A stretch of 64,000 nt of DNA. Source: Burkholderia cepacia (lineage in GTDB: Bacteria; Pseudomonadota; Gammaproteobacteria; Burkholderiales; Burkholderiaceae). Made by a program: the position numbers and the translations under genes. The stretch is from positions 620,001 through 684,000 of the forward strand of contig NZ_CP013444.1 of assembly GCF_001718835.1 (NCBI RefSeq), in the 5' to 3' direction. Positions 44,863 through 52,405 of this stretch are shown piece after piece (position 1 is the first letter of the stretch; the number at the start of each line of letters is the position of its first letter). The notes beneath the pieces are model-generated. The model was not told the DNA's origin, ran no database searches, and saw only the letters and a program-made list of their open reading frames with translations.

Positions 44863-45338
44863 AGCGGCTGAATCGAATCGGCCGGCGCGTCATGATCGGC
44901 GCGTTCGCGATGTCGGCGAGCGTGCTCTTCATCGCGCCGGCGCGCGCGGACGATGCCGCGTCGGCCGACGCATGCTTCGAGCGCGCGGCCGGCTACCAGG
45001 GCGTCAACCCGCAGATCCTGCGCGCGATTGCGTGGTACGAATCGAAGGGCAACCCGGGCGCGGTGCATCGCAACGCGGATGGCAGCATCGACGTCGGCCA
45101 GACCCAGATCAACTCGGTGCACTTCGGCGAGCTGCGCCGCTACGGCGTGCCGCCGGGCGCGCTGAAGGACGCGTGCGTGAACGTCTACGTCGCGGCGTGG
45201 ATGCTGAAGCGCAAGATGGTCCGCTACGGGAACACATGGCAGGCGATCGGCGCGTATCACTCGGAAACGCCGCACTTGCGTGACGAATACGCGCGAAACA
45301 TCCACGCGGTGCTCGTGTCCTGGGGATTGCACGAGTGA
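44859..45338 (+). CDS. lytic transglycosylase (SLT, IagB-like)
   Basis: A 159-residue exported enzyme. Signal peptide through APARADD; the SLT domain has the catalytic Glu in AIAWYESKGNPGA near residue 60 and the following GSIDVGQTQINSVHF, then GNTWQAIGAYHSETP. It cuts peptidoglycan glycan strands, as IagB/VirB1-type partners do, to let an envelope-spanning machine through. It overlaps the previous gene and is 287 bases before the cNMP-FliG gene. Confidence 0.88.
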   Translation: MKRLNRIGRRVMIGAFAMSASVLFIAPARADDAASADACFERAAGYQGVNPQILRAIAWYESKGNPGAVHRNADGSIDVGQTQINSVHFGELRRYGVPPGALKDACVNVYVAAWMLKRKMVRYGNTWQAIGAYHSETPHLRDEYARNIHAVLVSWGLHE

Positions 45339-45513
45339 GCGGCGCGCGACAGCGCACAATCGCGTGCATTGAAGGCCAAGAGTAAGGATCGGCGCAGGCG
45401 CGGCCGATTCGCGCGACGCGCGGGGACCTGTCGTTTTCCCGGATGAAGTCCCCGTATCCGCGGCGCAAACGATTCGTATCAGATCCCGCCCCCTGAAACC
45501 CCTGCGAGGACGT

Positions 45514-45541
45514 TAAAGAACCGTGCATCCCGTGTCGTAAA
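45514..45541 (+). promoter_or_regulatory. sigma-28-like (FliA) promoter candidate
   Basis: TAAAG at 45514-45518 and GTCGTAAA at 45534-45541 are separated by 15 bases. The FliA consensus is TAAAG(TTT)-N11-GCCGATAA, i.e. 14 bases between TAAAG and GCCGATAA; here the gap is one longer and five of eight -10 bases match. It lies about 85 bases before GTG 45626. This is a weak match, reported because of the stator genes that follow. Confidence 0.35.
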
Positions 45542-45625
45542 CGGGAGCACGGGGAACGGCAGCCACGATCACGCATGAAGCGCGACGCGCAGCCGAAAAC
45601 AAAGTAAGCGCAGCAGGGGAACATC

Positions 45626-46870
45626 GTGAATCGTCAACAGTCGTGGACACGCACAGCGGCGCCCGGCGAAGTCATCTATTCGGAAGGTTTCGGGGGAGAG
45701 GCGGTCATCTATCTGATCGCGGAGGGCAAGGTCGAACTGTCGACCCGTTGTGACGAGAAGAAGGTCGTCGTCGCGACGCTCGGTCGGGGCGAGTTCTTCG
45801 GTGAATCGGCGTTGCTCGCGGCCGAGCCGCGTGCCCATACCGCGAAGGCGCTTTCATTCTGTCAGCTGACGGTCGTGCCGGCCGGCATGCTCGACGAGGA
45901 AATCGAGCGTGTGTCGGCGCTGCTGCGTCATATCGTGCGCACGATGATCCGCCGCGTGAAGCGCAAGGACGACCAGCTCGCGACCTATACGCATGCCGAC
46001 TTCATGCCGGGCGTGCTGTCGTATGCGCATGTGCTGGCGCTGATGGCGGGCGGGGAGCGCCGCGGCGGCGACGACGCGTGGACGCGCCGGCCGATGCAGA
46101 CGTATGCCGAGCAGGCGTCGGTGCCGCTCGCCGAAGTGATCCGCAAATGCCGCGCGATCGCCGGCCACTCGCGGCCGCACGTGCTCGCGATGCTGCGACG
46201 CATGGAGAAGCTCAATCTCGTCACGATCGAAGCGGCGCAGGCGGATCAACTGAGCGGCGGGGCCGCCGATTACGCGGCGTCCGCCGACGCGCGCCAGGTC
46301 GTCACGTTCGACGCCGCGCGCGTGATCGATCGCGCGCAACAGGTGGCCGATCACGATCTCGACCTGTCGATCAACAGCGAACTCGAGCTCATCGAGCTCG
46401 CCGATCTCGAATCGCTGATCGGCGTCGAGAAGACGATGCTGCTCAACAAGCTGTCGAACGGCGAGATTGCCGACGAGGTGTTCGCGTTCCGCAAATCGAA
46501 GGTGCTCAGTTACGTCGAGCAGAAGGGTGTCGCGTACTTTACGCGGCGCAACGTCCGGCGCGGCGGCGAGCTCAACGCGCTGGAAGACCTGGCCTGGGTC
46601 GATCAGCGCACGCTGTTCGACGTCATCAGCGCATTCGATACCTACGATCTCGCGAAGCTGCTTGCGAGCGCGGACGATCAGGCGGTCGTCGACCGGCTGT
46701 TCTCCGTGATGACCGAGGCGCGGCGCAACGAAGTGTCGTGGGTGATGCGTCGCGAGCTCAAGCTCGATCCGGTCGAGATCGAGGACATCGAGCGGCGCGT
46801 GCTGGATGCCGTTCGCGCGCTCAAGGCGCCGGCCGCCGTCGCGGCGAACCTTCCCGATCAGGCGGCGTGA
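45626..46870 (+). CDS. cyclic-nucleotide-binding / FliG-like fusion protein
   Basis: A 414-residue cytoplasmic protein without membrane segments. Residues 12-105 form a cNMP-binding domain with phosphate-binding cassette FFGESALLAAEPRA (58-70, Arg69 in the ligand position). A helical middle follows (YAEQASVPLAEVIRKCRAIA). Then comes a FliG-middle-like stretch (about 220-315), and the C-terminal 85 residues match the FliG C-terminal, torque-generating domain: LEDLAWVDQRTLFDVISAFD and RRELKLDPVEIEDIERRVLD. Start is GTG 45626 with CAGGGGA upstream. It is 19 bases before the MotA-like gene. The predicted role is a rotor-like partner of that stator, gated by cAMP or c-di-GMP; this is inference. 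Confidence 0.8.
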   Translation: MNRQQSWTRTAAPGEVIYSEGFGGEAVIYLIAEGKVELSTRCDEKKVVVATLGRGEFFGESALLAAEPRAHTAKALSFCQLTVVPAGMLDEEIERVSALLRHIVRTMIRRVKRKDDQLATYTHADFMPGVLSYAHVLALMAGGERRGGDDAWTRRPMQTYAEQASVPLAEVIRKCRAIAGHSRPHVLAMLRRMEKLNLVTIEAAQADQLSGGAADYAASADARQVVTFDAARVIDRAQQVADHDLDLSINSELELIELADLESLIGVEKTMLLNKLSNGEIADEVFAFRKSKVLSYVEQKGVAYFTRRNVRRGGELNALEDLAWVDQRTLFDVISAFDTYDLAKLLASADDQAVVDRLFSVMTEARRNEVSWVMRRELKLDPVEIEDIERRVLDAVRALKAPAAVAANLPDQAA

Positions 46871-46889
46871 GCGCCGGCCGGAGAGAGAC

Positions 46890-47654
46890 ATGGATCTGTT
46901 GACCCTGGCCGGTGTGGTGCTTGGCGGCGCGGCGATCGTGTTCGGCTTCGCACTCGAAGGCGGGCATTTCACGATGCTGTTCCAGTTCGAGGCGCTCGTC
47001 ATCGTGCTCGGCGGCACGCTCGGCGCGGTGATGATCCAGAACACCTGGGCGCGCTTCTTCGACGCGGTGAAACAGTTGCGGCTCGCGTTCGTGCGGGCGC
47101 GGCAGGTCGATCGGCAGAGCCTGACGGATCTGCTGGAGTGGGGCGACCGCGCGAAGCTCGACGGGCTGCTCGCGTTCGAATCGATGGACGTGAGCGGCAT
47201 TCATCCGTTCGCGCGCCGCGGGCTCGAACTGCTGGCGAACGGCGTGTCGACCGCCGTGCTCGAGGACGCGTTGCAGCGCGAACTCGATGCGTACGAACGC
47301 AGCCGCCTGGCCGCCGCGCGCGTGTGGCAGCAGGCGGGCGGGTATGCGCCGACGTTCGGCATCCTCGGGTCGGTGCTCGGGCTCGTGCAGGTGACGAGCC
47401 GCATTCTCGAACCGGCGCAACTCGGGCCGGGCATCGCGGTCGCGTTCATCGCGACGCTGTACGGGCTGGCGCTGGCGAACCTCGTGTTCCTGCCGCTCTA
47501 CGGCAAGCTGCGCGCGCAGATCGACAGCGAGCTGCGGTTTCGCAAGCTGTATCTCGACGGTTTCCTGGCGATATCGCGCAAGGAATCGCCGCATACGATC
47601 GAAACGCGCCTGACCGGCGACGTGCGCGGGCGCGCGGCGGAATCGCTTGCGTGA
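46890..47654 (+). CDS. MotA-like stator subunit
   Basis: A 254-residue MotA/TolQ/ExbB-family protein, closest in layout to MotA/MotC. Helices 1-2 (LAGVVLGGAAIVFGFAL; FEALVIVLGGTLGAVMIQN) are followed by a cytoplasmic loop of about 90 residues with charged helices. Helices 3-4 (YAPTFGILGSVLGLVQV; GPGIAVAFIATLYGLALANLVFLPLY) carry a Pro in the helix-3 position. It should form the proton channel with the next gene product. No flagellar genes adjoin. ATG 46890 follows GGAGAGAGAC. Confidence 0.88.
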   Translation: MDLLTLAGVVLGGAAIVFGFALEGGHFTMLFQFEALVIVLGGTLGAVMIQNTWARFFDAVKQLRLAFVRARQVDRQSLTDLLEWGDRAKLDGLLAFESMDVSGIHPFARRGLELLANGVSTAVLEDALQRELDAYERSRLAAARVWQQAGGYAPTFGILGSVLGLVQVTSRILEPAQLGPGIAVAFIATLYGLALANLVFLPLYGKLRAQIDSELRFRKLYLDGFLAISRKESPHTIETRLTGDVRGRAAESLA

Positions 47655-47673
47655 CGAACCCGGATTCCAGCCT

Positions 47674-48345
47674 ATGTACACGCAATCCGGCAGCAAGCGC
47701 CTCGCGGCCGACGCCGCCGATCACGACGCGGACGGCGAAGGCGCGCAGTCCGGCCGCTGGCTGATTTCGTACGCGGATCTCATCACGACGCTGATGGTGC
47801 TGTTTCTCGCGTTGTACGTGCTCCAGCTCGCGAAAACCAACGCGCTCGACGCGCGGTTTCAGGCGCTGGCGCAGCAGGCGGCCGGGAAGACGAATGCGCC
47901 GGCGCACGCCGATGCCGCGCAGGCGTGGTCCGCGCTGCTGAAGTCGCTGAAGGAGCAGGGGCAGGTGACCGTCGTGAATGCCGCGCACGGCGTTGAAATC
48001 GGCATCGACGCGAAGATCCTGTTCAACGTCGGCGATGCGCGGCTGCTGCCGGATGCGTCCGGCGTGCTGGCGCGCATCGCGAGCGTGCTGAAGACCCATC
48101 CGGCGACCAGCATCCTCGTCGAAGGGCATACCGACAGCGTGCCGATCGCGAACGCGAAATACGAATCGAACTGGGAGCTGTCGTCGGCGCGTGCGGGGGC
48201 CGTCGTGCGGTATCTGGTCGAGCGGGGCGTCGAACCGCATCGGCTCGCCGCGATCGGCCGCGCGGACAACCTGCCGCTGGTGGCCGGGGGCGATGCGGCG
48301 GCGCGGGCGATGAATCGGCGGGTGACGATACTGGTGCAGTATTGA
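47674..48345 (+). CDS. MotB-like stator subunit with OmpA peptidoglycan-binding domain
   Basis: A 223-residue protein. An acidic 28-residue leader precedes the single helix GRWLISYADLITTLMVLFLA, with Asp35 in the proton-carrying position of MotB. A plug-like linker follows and then an OmpA-type domain (LVEGHTDSVPIANAKYESNW, RAMNRRVTILVQY) that anchors to peptidoglycan. The start is either ATG 47674 or a TTG at 47647 overlapping the MotA-like stop; the former is chosen for codon quality. It is last in the locus. Confidence 0.88.
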   Translation: MYTQSGSKRLAADAADHDADGEGAQSGRWLISYADLITTLMVLFLALYVLQLAKTNALDARFQALAQQAAGKTNAPAHADAAQAWSALLKSLKEQGQVTVVNAAHGVEIGIDAKILFNVGDARLLPDASGVLARIASVLKTHPATSILVEGHTDSVPIANAKYESNWELSSARAGAVVRYLVERGVEPHRLAAIGRADNLPLVAGGDAAARAMNRRVTILVQY

Positions 48346-48397
48346 GACAGCGCCATGGGCTTGGCGGCATGGGCGCATCGGCCGGGCCGTCGCAGGA

Positions 48398-48766
48398 TTA
48401 CGACCGCGGCGGAATGCGCCGCCAGGTGATCACGACGACCACCAGAAACGCGACATAGGCGAGCGCGAACATCCAGCCCGGCAGGTCGTAATAAATCAGC
48501 GCGCTTACCCAGCGCTGCAGGAAGCCCTGCTGGCCGGCCTGCCCGGTGCGCAGCCAGTCCTCGACGACGGTGAGCGGGCAGCGCACATCGAGCGCCGCCA
48601 GTGCCGCGACGATGCCGATGGCCGCGAGATGCGCGATCCGGAACGTGCGGTTGCGCACCCACGCGCGCTTGAACTCGGCGCCCACCCAGATCGCGACCAG
48701 CCCGCCGACGATGAACAGCACGAGCATCGCGTGCAACACCAGAACCGCATTGGCCAGCCAGATCAT
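48398..48766 (-). CDS. DUF2784 membrane protein
   Basis: A 122-residue inner-membrane protein with about four helices (LANAVLVLHAMLVLFIVGGL, AAIGIVAALAALD, LPGWMFALAYVAFLVVVVI). The DUF2784 pattern RCPLTVVEDWLRTGQAGQQG is intact. Function unknown. ATG 48766 is the first within the hydrophobic start; an upstream extension adds charged residues without support. Confidence 0.85.
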   Translation of the reverse strand: MIWLANAVLVLHAMLVLFIVGGLVAIWVGAEFKRAWVRNRTFRIAHLAAIGIVAALAALDVRCPLTVVEDWLRTGQAGQQGFLQRWVSALIYYDLPGWMFALAYVAFLVVVVITWRRIPPRS

Positions 48767-48945
48767 GATGTCCTTGTCGGGGAGGGGCGACGCCAGCCGC
48801 CCACGCCGCACGCCAACCGGCCGGCTGGCGTATGCTTGATCGGCGGCGCAACGGCATCCGTGACGAAATTTCGCACAGGGTAGCGGAAAAGCGTGGAGCG
48901 GATTGCGAATTCGCCGGCGGGCGACGGGGGATTGGGCTCGATGCG

Positions 48946-49743
48946 ATGAAACTCACCGGAACCGTGCTGCGTGTCGCCGTCGTGTGTCTGATCGTCTTCG
49001 CGGGAGTCGTGCTGATGCAGGATCGCCTGATCTATTTCCCGGAAAAGGCCGCCATCGATGACGTCGTATCCGACGGCCTGCGCGCGTGGCCGTCGGCGGA
49101 GGAATTTCGAGGGCTGGTGGCCGAGCCGGCGGGAGTCGCGCGCGGCACGGTCGTCGTCTTTCATGGCAACGCCGGGCATGTCGGGCACCGTTCATACTAC
49201 GCCGCTGCGTTCACCCGAATGGGATGGCGCGCAATCCTCGCCGAATACCCGGGTTACGGGCCGCGCGGCGGCACGCCAGGCGAAGAAACGCTGGTCGCCG
49301 ACGCGCAGCAGACGATCGTGCTCGCGCATCGCCTGTACGATTCGCCGCTGCTGGCCGTCGGCGAATCGCTGGGGGCCGGCGTGGCTGCCGCGGCAGGCTC
49401 GCGCGAGCGCGACAGCATCGCCGGCCTGATGCTGATCACGCCGTGGGATACGCTCGAGCATGTGGCGGCGCATCATTATCCGTGGGCGCCCGTGAAGTGG
49501 CTGCTGCGCGACCGGTATGACAGCGTCGCCCATCTGGCGTCGTTCGGCCGTCCCGTGCTGGTCGTGGTGGCGGAGCGCGACAGCATCGTTCCCGCGCGTT
49601 TCGGCGAGGCGCTCTACGACGCGCTCGCCGATCCGAAGCAGCTGATCGTCGTGAAGTCGGCCGAGCATAACGACTGGATCGGCCGGGTCGACGATACGTG
49701 GTGGCGAGACGCGATGGGCTTGCTGATCGCGCCGTCGCATTGA
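48946..49743 (+). CDS. membrane-anchored alpha/beta hydrolase
   Basis: A 265-residue hydrolase of the BAAT/DUF1749-like serine-hydrolase type. An N-terminal helix (GTVLRVAVVCLIVFAGVVLM) anchors it, then FHGNAGHVGHRSYYAAAFTR carries the HGNAG oxyanion element. The nucleophile is in GESLGAGVAAAA, the acid in VAERDSIVP and the His in SAEHNDWIG. Substrate unknown. ATG 48946 overlaps a short out-of-frame ATG at 48941. Confidence 0.85.
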   Translation: MKLTGTVLRVAVVCLIVFAGVVLMQDRLIYFPEKAAIDDVVSDGLRAWPSAEEFRGLVAEPAGVARGTVVVFHGNAGHVGHRSYYAAAFTRMGWRAILAEYPGYGPRGGTPGEETLVADAQQTIVLAHRLYDSPLLAVGESLGAGVAAAAGSRERDSIAGLMLITPWDTLEHVAAHHYPWAPVKWLLRDRYDSVAHLASFGRPVLVVVAERDSIVPARFGEALYDALADPKQLIVVKSAEHNDWIGRVDDTWWRDAMGLLIAPSH

Positions 49744-49746
49744 ACG

Positions 49747-50091
49747 ATGACGTCCCGATCCAGTTCGCCCAAGGGGCGACGCCTCTACATCCTCGATGCG
49801 AAGGACACGCCGGTCGAAGTGTTCGACCATGACGCGTGGTCGCGCTGGATGTCCGAGAACGAGCTGGTGTTCCGTCGCACCGTGCTGGATGAATCCGGGG
49901 TGACGATCACGACCCGCTTCCGAGGGATGTCGGATGCAAAGAGCGGGGAGGCGCTGCTGTTCGTCACGCGCGTCGCCGGCATGGCAGACGCGCAGGACGA
50001 TCAGGGCTATGCGGCGAGTACGCTCGACGATGCGCTGGAGCAGCACGAGCGGCTGTTGCAGGAGATTTTCCGGAAATTGACCGGGCGGTGA
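49747..50091 (+). CDS. hypothetical protein
   Basis: A 114-residue soluble protein: YILDAKDTPVEVFDHDAWSR then a mixed alpha/beta middle and a C-terminal helix LEQHERLLQEIFRKL. It is three bases after the hydrolase stop, so it is cotranscribed with it. No family recognised. Confidence 0.65.
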   Translation: MTSRSSSPKGRRLYILDAKDTPVEVFDHDAWSRWMSENELVFRRTVLDESGVTITTRFRGMSDAKSGEALLFVTRVAGMADAQDDQGYAASTLDDALEQHERLLQEIFRKLTGR

Positions 50092-50149
50092 GCGTCGTTG
50101 CGATCGGCCTGCATGATCACGCGGCATTCGATGCATGGGCAGTGCGCCA

Positions 50150-51193
50150 TCAGTTGCCGACAGCATCGACCTCACGCGACCGATACCGCAGCAGATGATC
50201 GGTGCCCGACTCCGACAGCCAGACCTCGCCCGGACGCCCCATCATCTGCCGCACGTTCGCATGCGCGCGCGGCAGCGTCAGGACGTCGAACCGTTCGGTG
50301 CGCGGGTCGAAGCGCACGAGCGCGTTGGCGCTCCATTCGCTGAGCCAGACGACGTCCCGGTCGTCGACGAAGATCGCGTATGCGTGCGGATCGTGGCCGG
50401 GCAGCCGCCATTCGCGCCAGCGATGCGTTGCCGGGTCGAACCTGCCGACCTTGCCGGCATGCCACTCGCTGACCCACACGCGCCCCTTCGAATCCGACCA
50501 GACGCGGCGTGCGCCCTGATTCGGCGTCGGCGGCTCGATGACCTGCGCCTTGCCGCTTGCGGGATCGATGCGGCCGAGATAGTTGCCGGCCAGCGACGCG
50601 AAATACAGGCTGCCGTCGGGCGTCACGCAGATGCCGTAGGGGCCGCGCCCGCGCGGCGCATCGAAGACGCGCATGCTGGCGCTCGCCGGGTCGAGCTCGC
50701 CGTACACGCCGCTCTGCCCGGTAAACCACAGATGCCCGCGCTTGTCGAAGACCGCGGTGTTCAGATTGGCGTCCGTCCGGTCCTTCGGCAACGGAAAGCG
50801 CGTGACGGCAAGCGTCTTCGGATCGACGCGCACGATCGCGTTCAGGCCGCCGTCGGTGATCCATGCGGCCCGATCGGGGCCGACGATCACGCCGTGCGGC
50901 GCCGAGCCGTCGCCGAGCGGCACCCAGTCGGTCTTGCCGCCGCGCGGGTCCAGCCGTCCGACCGAGCCTTGCGCCTGCGCGGTGAACCAGACGCTGCCGT
51001 CGGGCGCCGGCGCGACGTCGTGCGGTGCGCTGCCGGCGGGAACGGCGAACGAGTCGAACGACGTCGGCTGCGCGTGCGAGTAACCCGTGGCGAGCACGGC
51101 GCTTGCCAACGCGGCGACGCAACACGACGCGAGCCGCGATGCGGAAATGCGATTCACCGCAGCCGTTAGTTTGTCCTTTGCGATTTCCAGCAT
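50150..51193 (-). CDS. Vgb-like beta-propeller protein (virginiamycin B lyase family)
   Basis: A 347-residue exported seven-bladed propeller. Signal peptide through TGYSHAQ; blades repeat the pattern GSVWFTAQAQGSVGRLDPRGG, HLWFTGQSG, GSLYFASLAGNYLGRIDPAS, RVWVSEWHAGKVGRFDPATH, VVWLSEWSANALVRFDPRTE. Vgb opens streptogramin B antibiotics, but most family members have other or unknown roles, and the periplasmic signal here argues against the cytoplasmic drug lyase. ATG 51193 is favoured by GGAGG five bases upstream. Confidence 0.78.
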   Translation of the reverse strand: MLEIAKDKLTAAVNRISASRLASCCVAALASAVLATGYSHAQPTSFDSFAVPAGSAPHDVAPAPDGSVWFTAQAQGSVGRLDPRGGKTDWVPLGDGSAPHGVIVGPDRAAWITDGGLNAIVRVDPKTLAVTRFPLPKDRTDANLNTAVFDKRGHLWFTGQSGVYGELDPASASMRVFDAPRGRGPYGICVTPDGSLYFASLAGNYLGRIDPASGKAQVIEPPTPNQGARRVWSDSKGRVWVSEWHAGKVGRFDPATHRWREWRLPGHDPHAYAIFVDDRDVVWLSEWSANALVRFDPRTERFDVLTLPRAHANVRQMMGRPGEVWLSESGTDHLLRYRSREVDAVGN

Positions 51194-51295
51194 GTCCGCC
51201 TCCATGTGCTGCGACGCGTTTCGACGCGCGCAGACGGTTTCATTGCGGAATTTGCTACGGTTTCCGAATGAATGCGCGATAACGATCGACGCGCT

Positions 51296-52072
51296 TCAGC
51301 CGGAAAACGTTCCGTGACGCCCGTCACCGGCGCTGAAGCGCGCGGCGCCGGCCACGCCCTCGGCAAACACGATCGGCGCGCCGCGGGCACCCTCGCGACG
51401 CAGCGCGTCCGCCAGCGGCAAATCCCATTGATCGTATGCGGAGCGCCGGTCCGCGAGCAGGCACCGGCGCGGGAATTGCGCGATCTGCCGCGCGAGGCGC
51501 GTCGCGTGCGCCAGCCCTTCGCCCTTCGGCGCGACATAGTTGGCGAGCCCCATGCGCATGGCTTCCGGCGCGTCGACGGGGCGTCCGGTCAGGATCATGT
51601 CCATCGCATGCCCCATGCCGACGATGCGCGGCAACCTGACCGTCCCGCCGTCGATCAGCGGCACGCCCCAGCGCCGGCAGAACACGCCGAACACGGCGTC
51701 CTCCTCGACGACGCGGATATCGGCCAGCAGCGCGAGCTCCAGCCCGCCCGCGACCGCGTAGCCGGATACGGCCGCGATCAGCGGCTTCGACAAGACCATG
51801 CGGGTCGGGCCCATCGGGCCGGGGCCGTCTCCCGCGTCGTCGACCCGGTTGCGCAGCGCGGGATCGCCGGCCGCCTTCAGGTCGGCGCCGGCACAGAAGT
51901 GGCCCCCGGCGCCCGTCAGGATCGCCACCCCAAGTGCGTCGTCGGCCTCGAACCGTTCAAACGCTTCGCCGAGCTGCCGGGCGGTCGGGCCGTCGACGGC
52001 GTTGCGCCGCTCCGGCCGGTTGAGGGTGATCGTGCAGACTGCGCCATCCGTTGAGTAAATAACGTCGTCCAT
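51296..52072 (-). CDS. enoyl-CoA hydratase/isomerase family protein
   Basis: A 258-residue crotonase. CoA-binding and oxyanion segments are present (GHFCAGADLKA, AVSGYAVAGGLELALLADI). The first catalytic Glu is in GGLELA. The second Glu of classical hydratases (in FGxPE) is replaced: the segment here reads FGVFCRRWGVPLIDGGTVRL, with Cys in that place, so the reaction may not be hydration. It is the last minus-strand gene before a 333-base gap. ATG 52072. Confidence 0.85.
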   Translation of the reverse strand: MDDVIYSTDGAVCTITLNRPERRNAVDGPTARQLGEAFERFEADDALGVAILTGAGGHFCAGADLKAAGDPALRNRVDDAGDGPGPMGPTRMVLSKPLIAAVSGYAVAGGLELALLADIRVVEEDAVFGVFCRRWGVPLIDGGTVRLPRIVGMGHAMDMILTGRPVDAPEAMRMGLANYVAPKGEGLAHATRLARQIAQFPRRCLLADRRSAYDQWDLPLADALRREGARGAPIVFAEGVAGAARFSAGDGRHGTFSG

Positions 52073-52405
52073 TGCTTCCCCCTGGAAAGCAGGCCTGCGC
52101 GCATCACGGTGGCGGCGTGCCTGCTGACATCGAGCGAGATCCTTGCGCGCTTCATTGTGACGTAACGGCGGGCGCGATGCTTGACATGGCGTGTCGGTCG
52201 AGCCTTTTGCGTCAGCGTCGCTGCCGAGGGTAAACACCGGCTGCGCTGCACGAGACGAGATTGTTCGATGGAATGTAGTGATGCGCGCCGCATCGGGGCG
52301 TCACGGATGCGTCCGGAAATCGGCTGTGAACGACAGCGGCGCAGGTTGGCGCCGGACGCCGTTTCCGGTTCGTGGGCGCCTCGCTTGATCATCGGGAGTG
52401 CCACC
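52073..52405. other. intergenic region
   Basis: Divergent gap between the crotonase and the binding-protein gene. It is GC-rich with no reading frame that looks coding. It should hold both promoters, but none was recognised with confidence. CATCGGGAGTGCCACC just before 52406 supplies a ribosome-binding site. Confidence 0.5.

Noticed and set aside
46890..48345. Zorya anti-phage defence (ZorA/ZorB)
   Set aside because: The MotA-like protein is only 254 residues, without the long cytoplasmic tail of ZorA, and no ZorC/D/E genes are near; the partner is a FliG-like protein instead.
46890..48345. ExbB/ExbD or TolQ/TolR pair
   Set aside because: The second protein has an OmpA-type peptidoglycan domain and MotB-like SYAD helix, and the first has four helices in MotA order.
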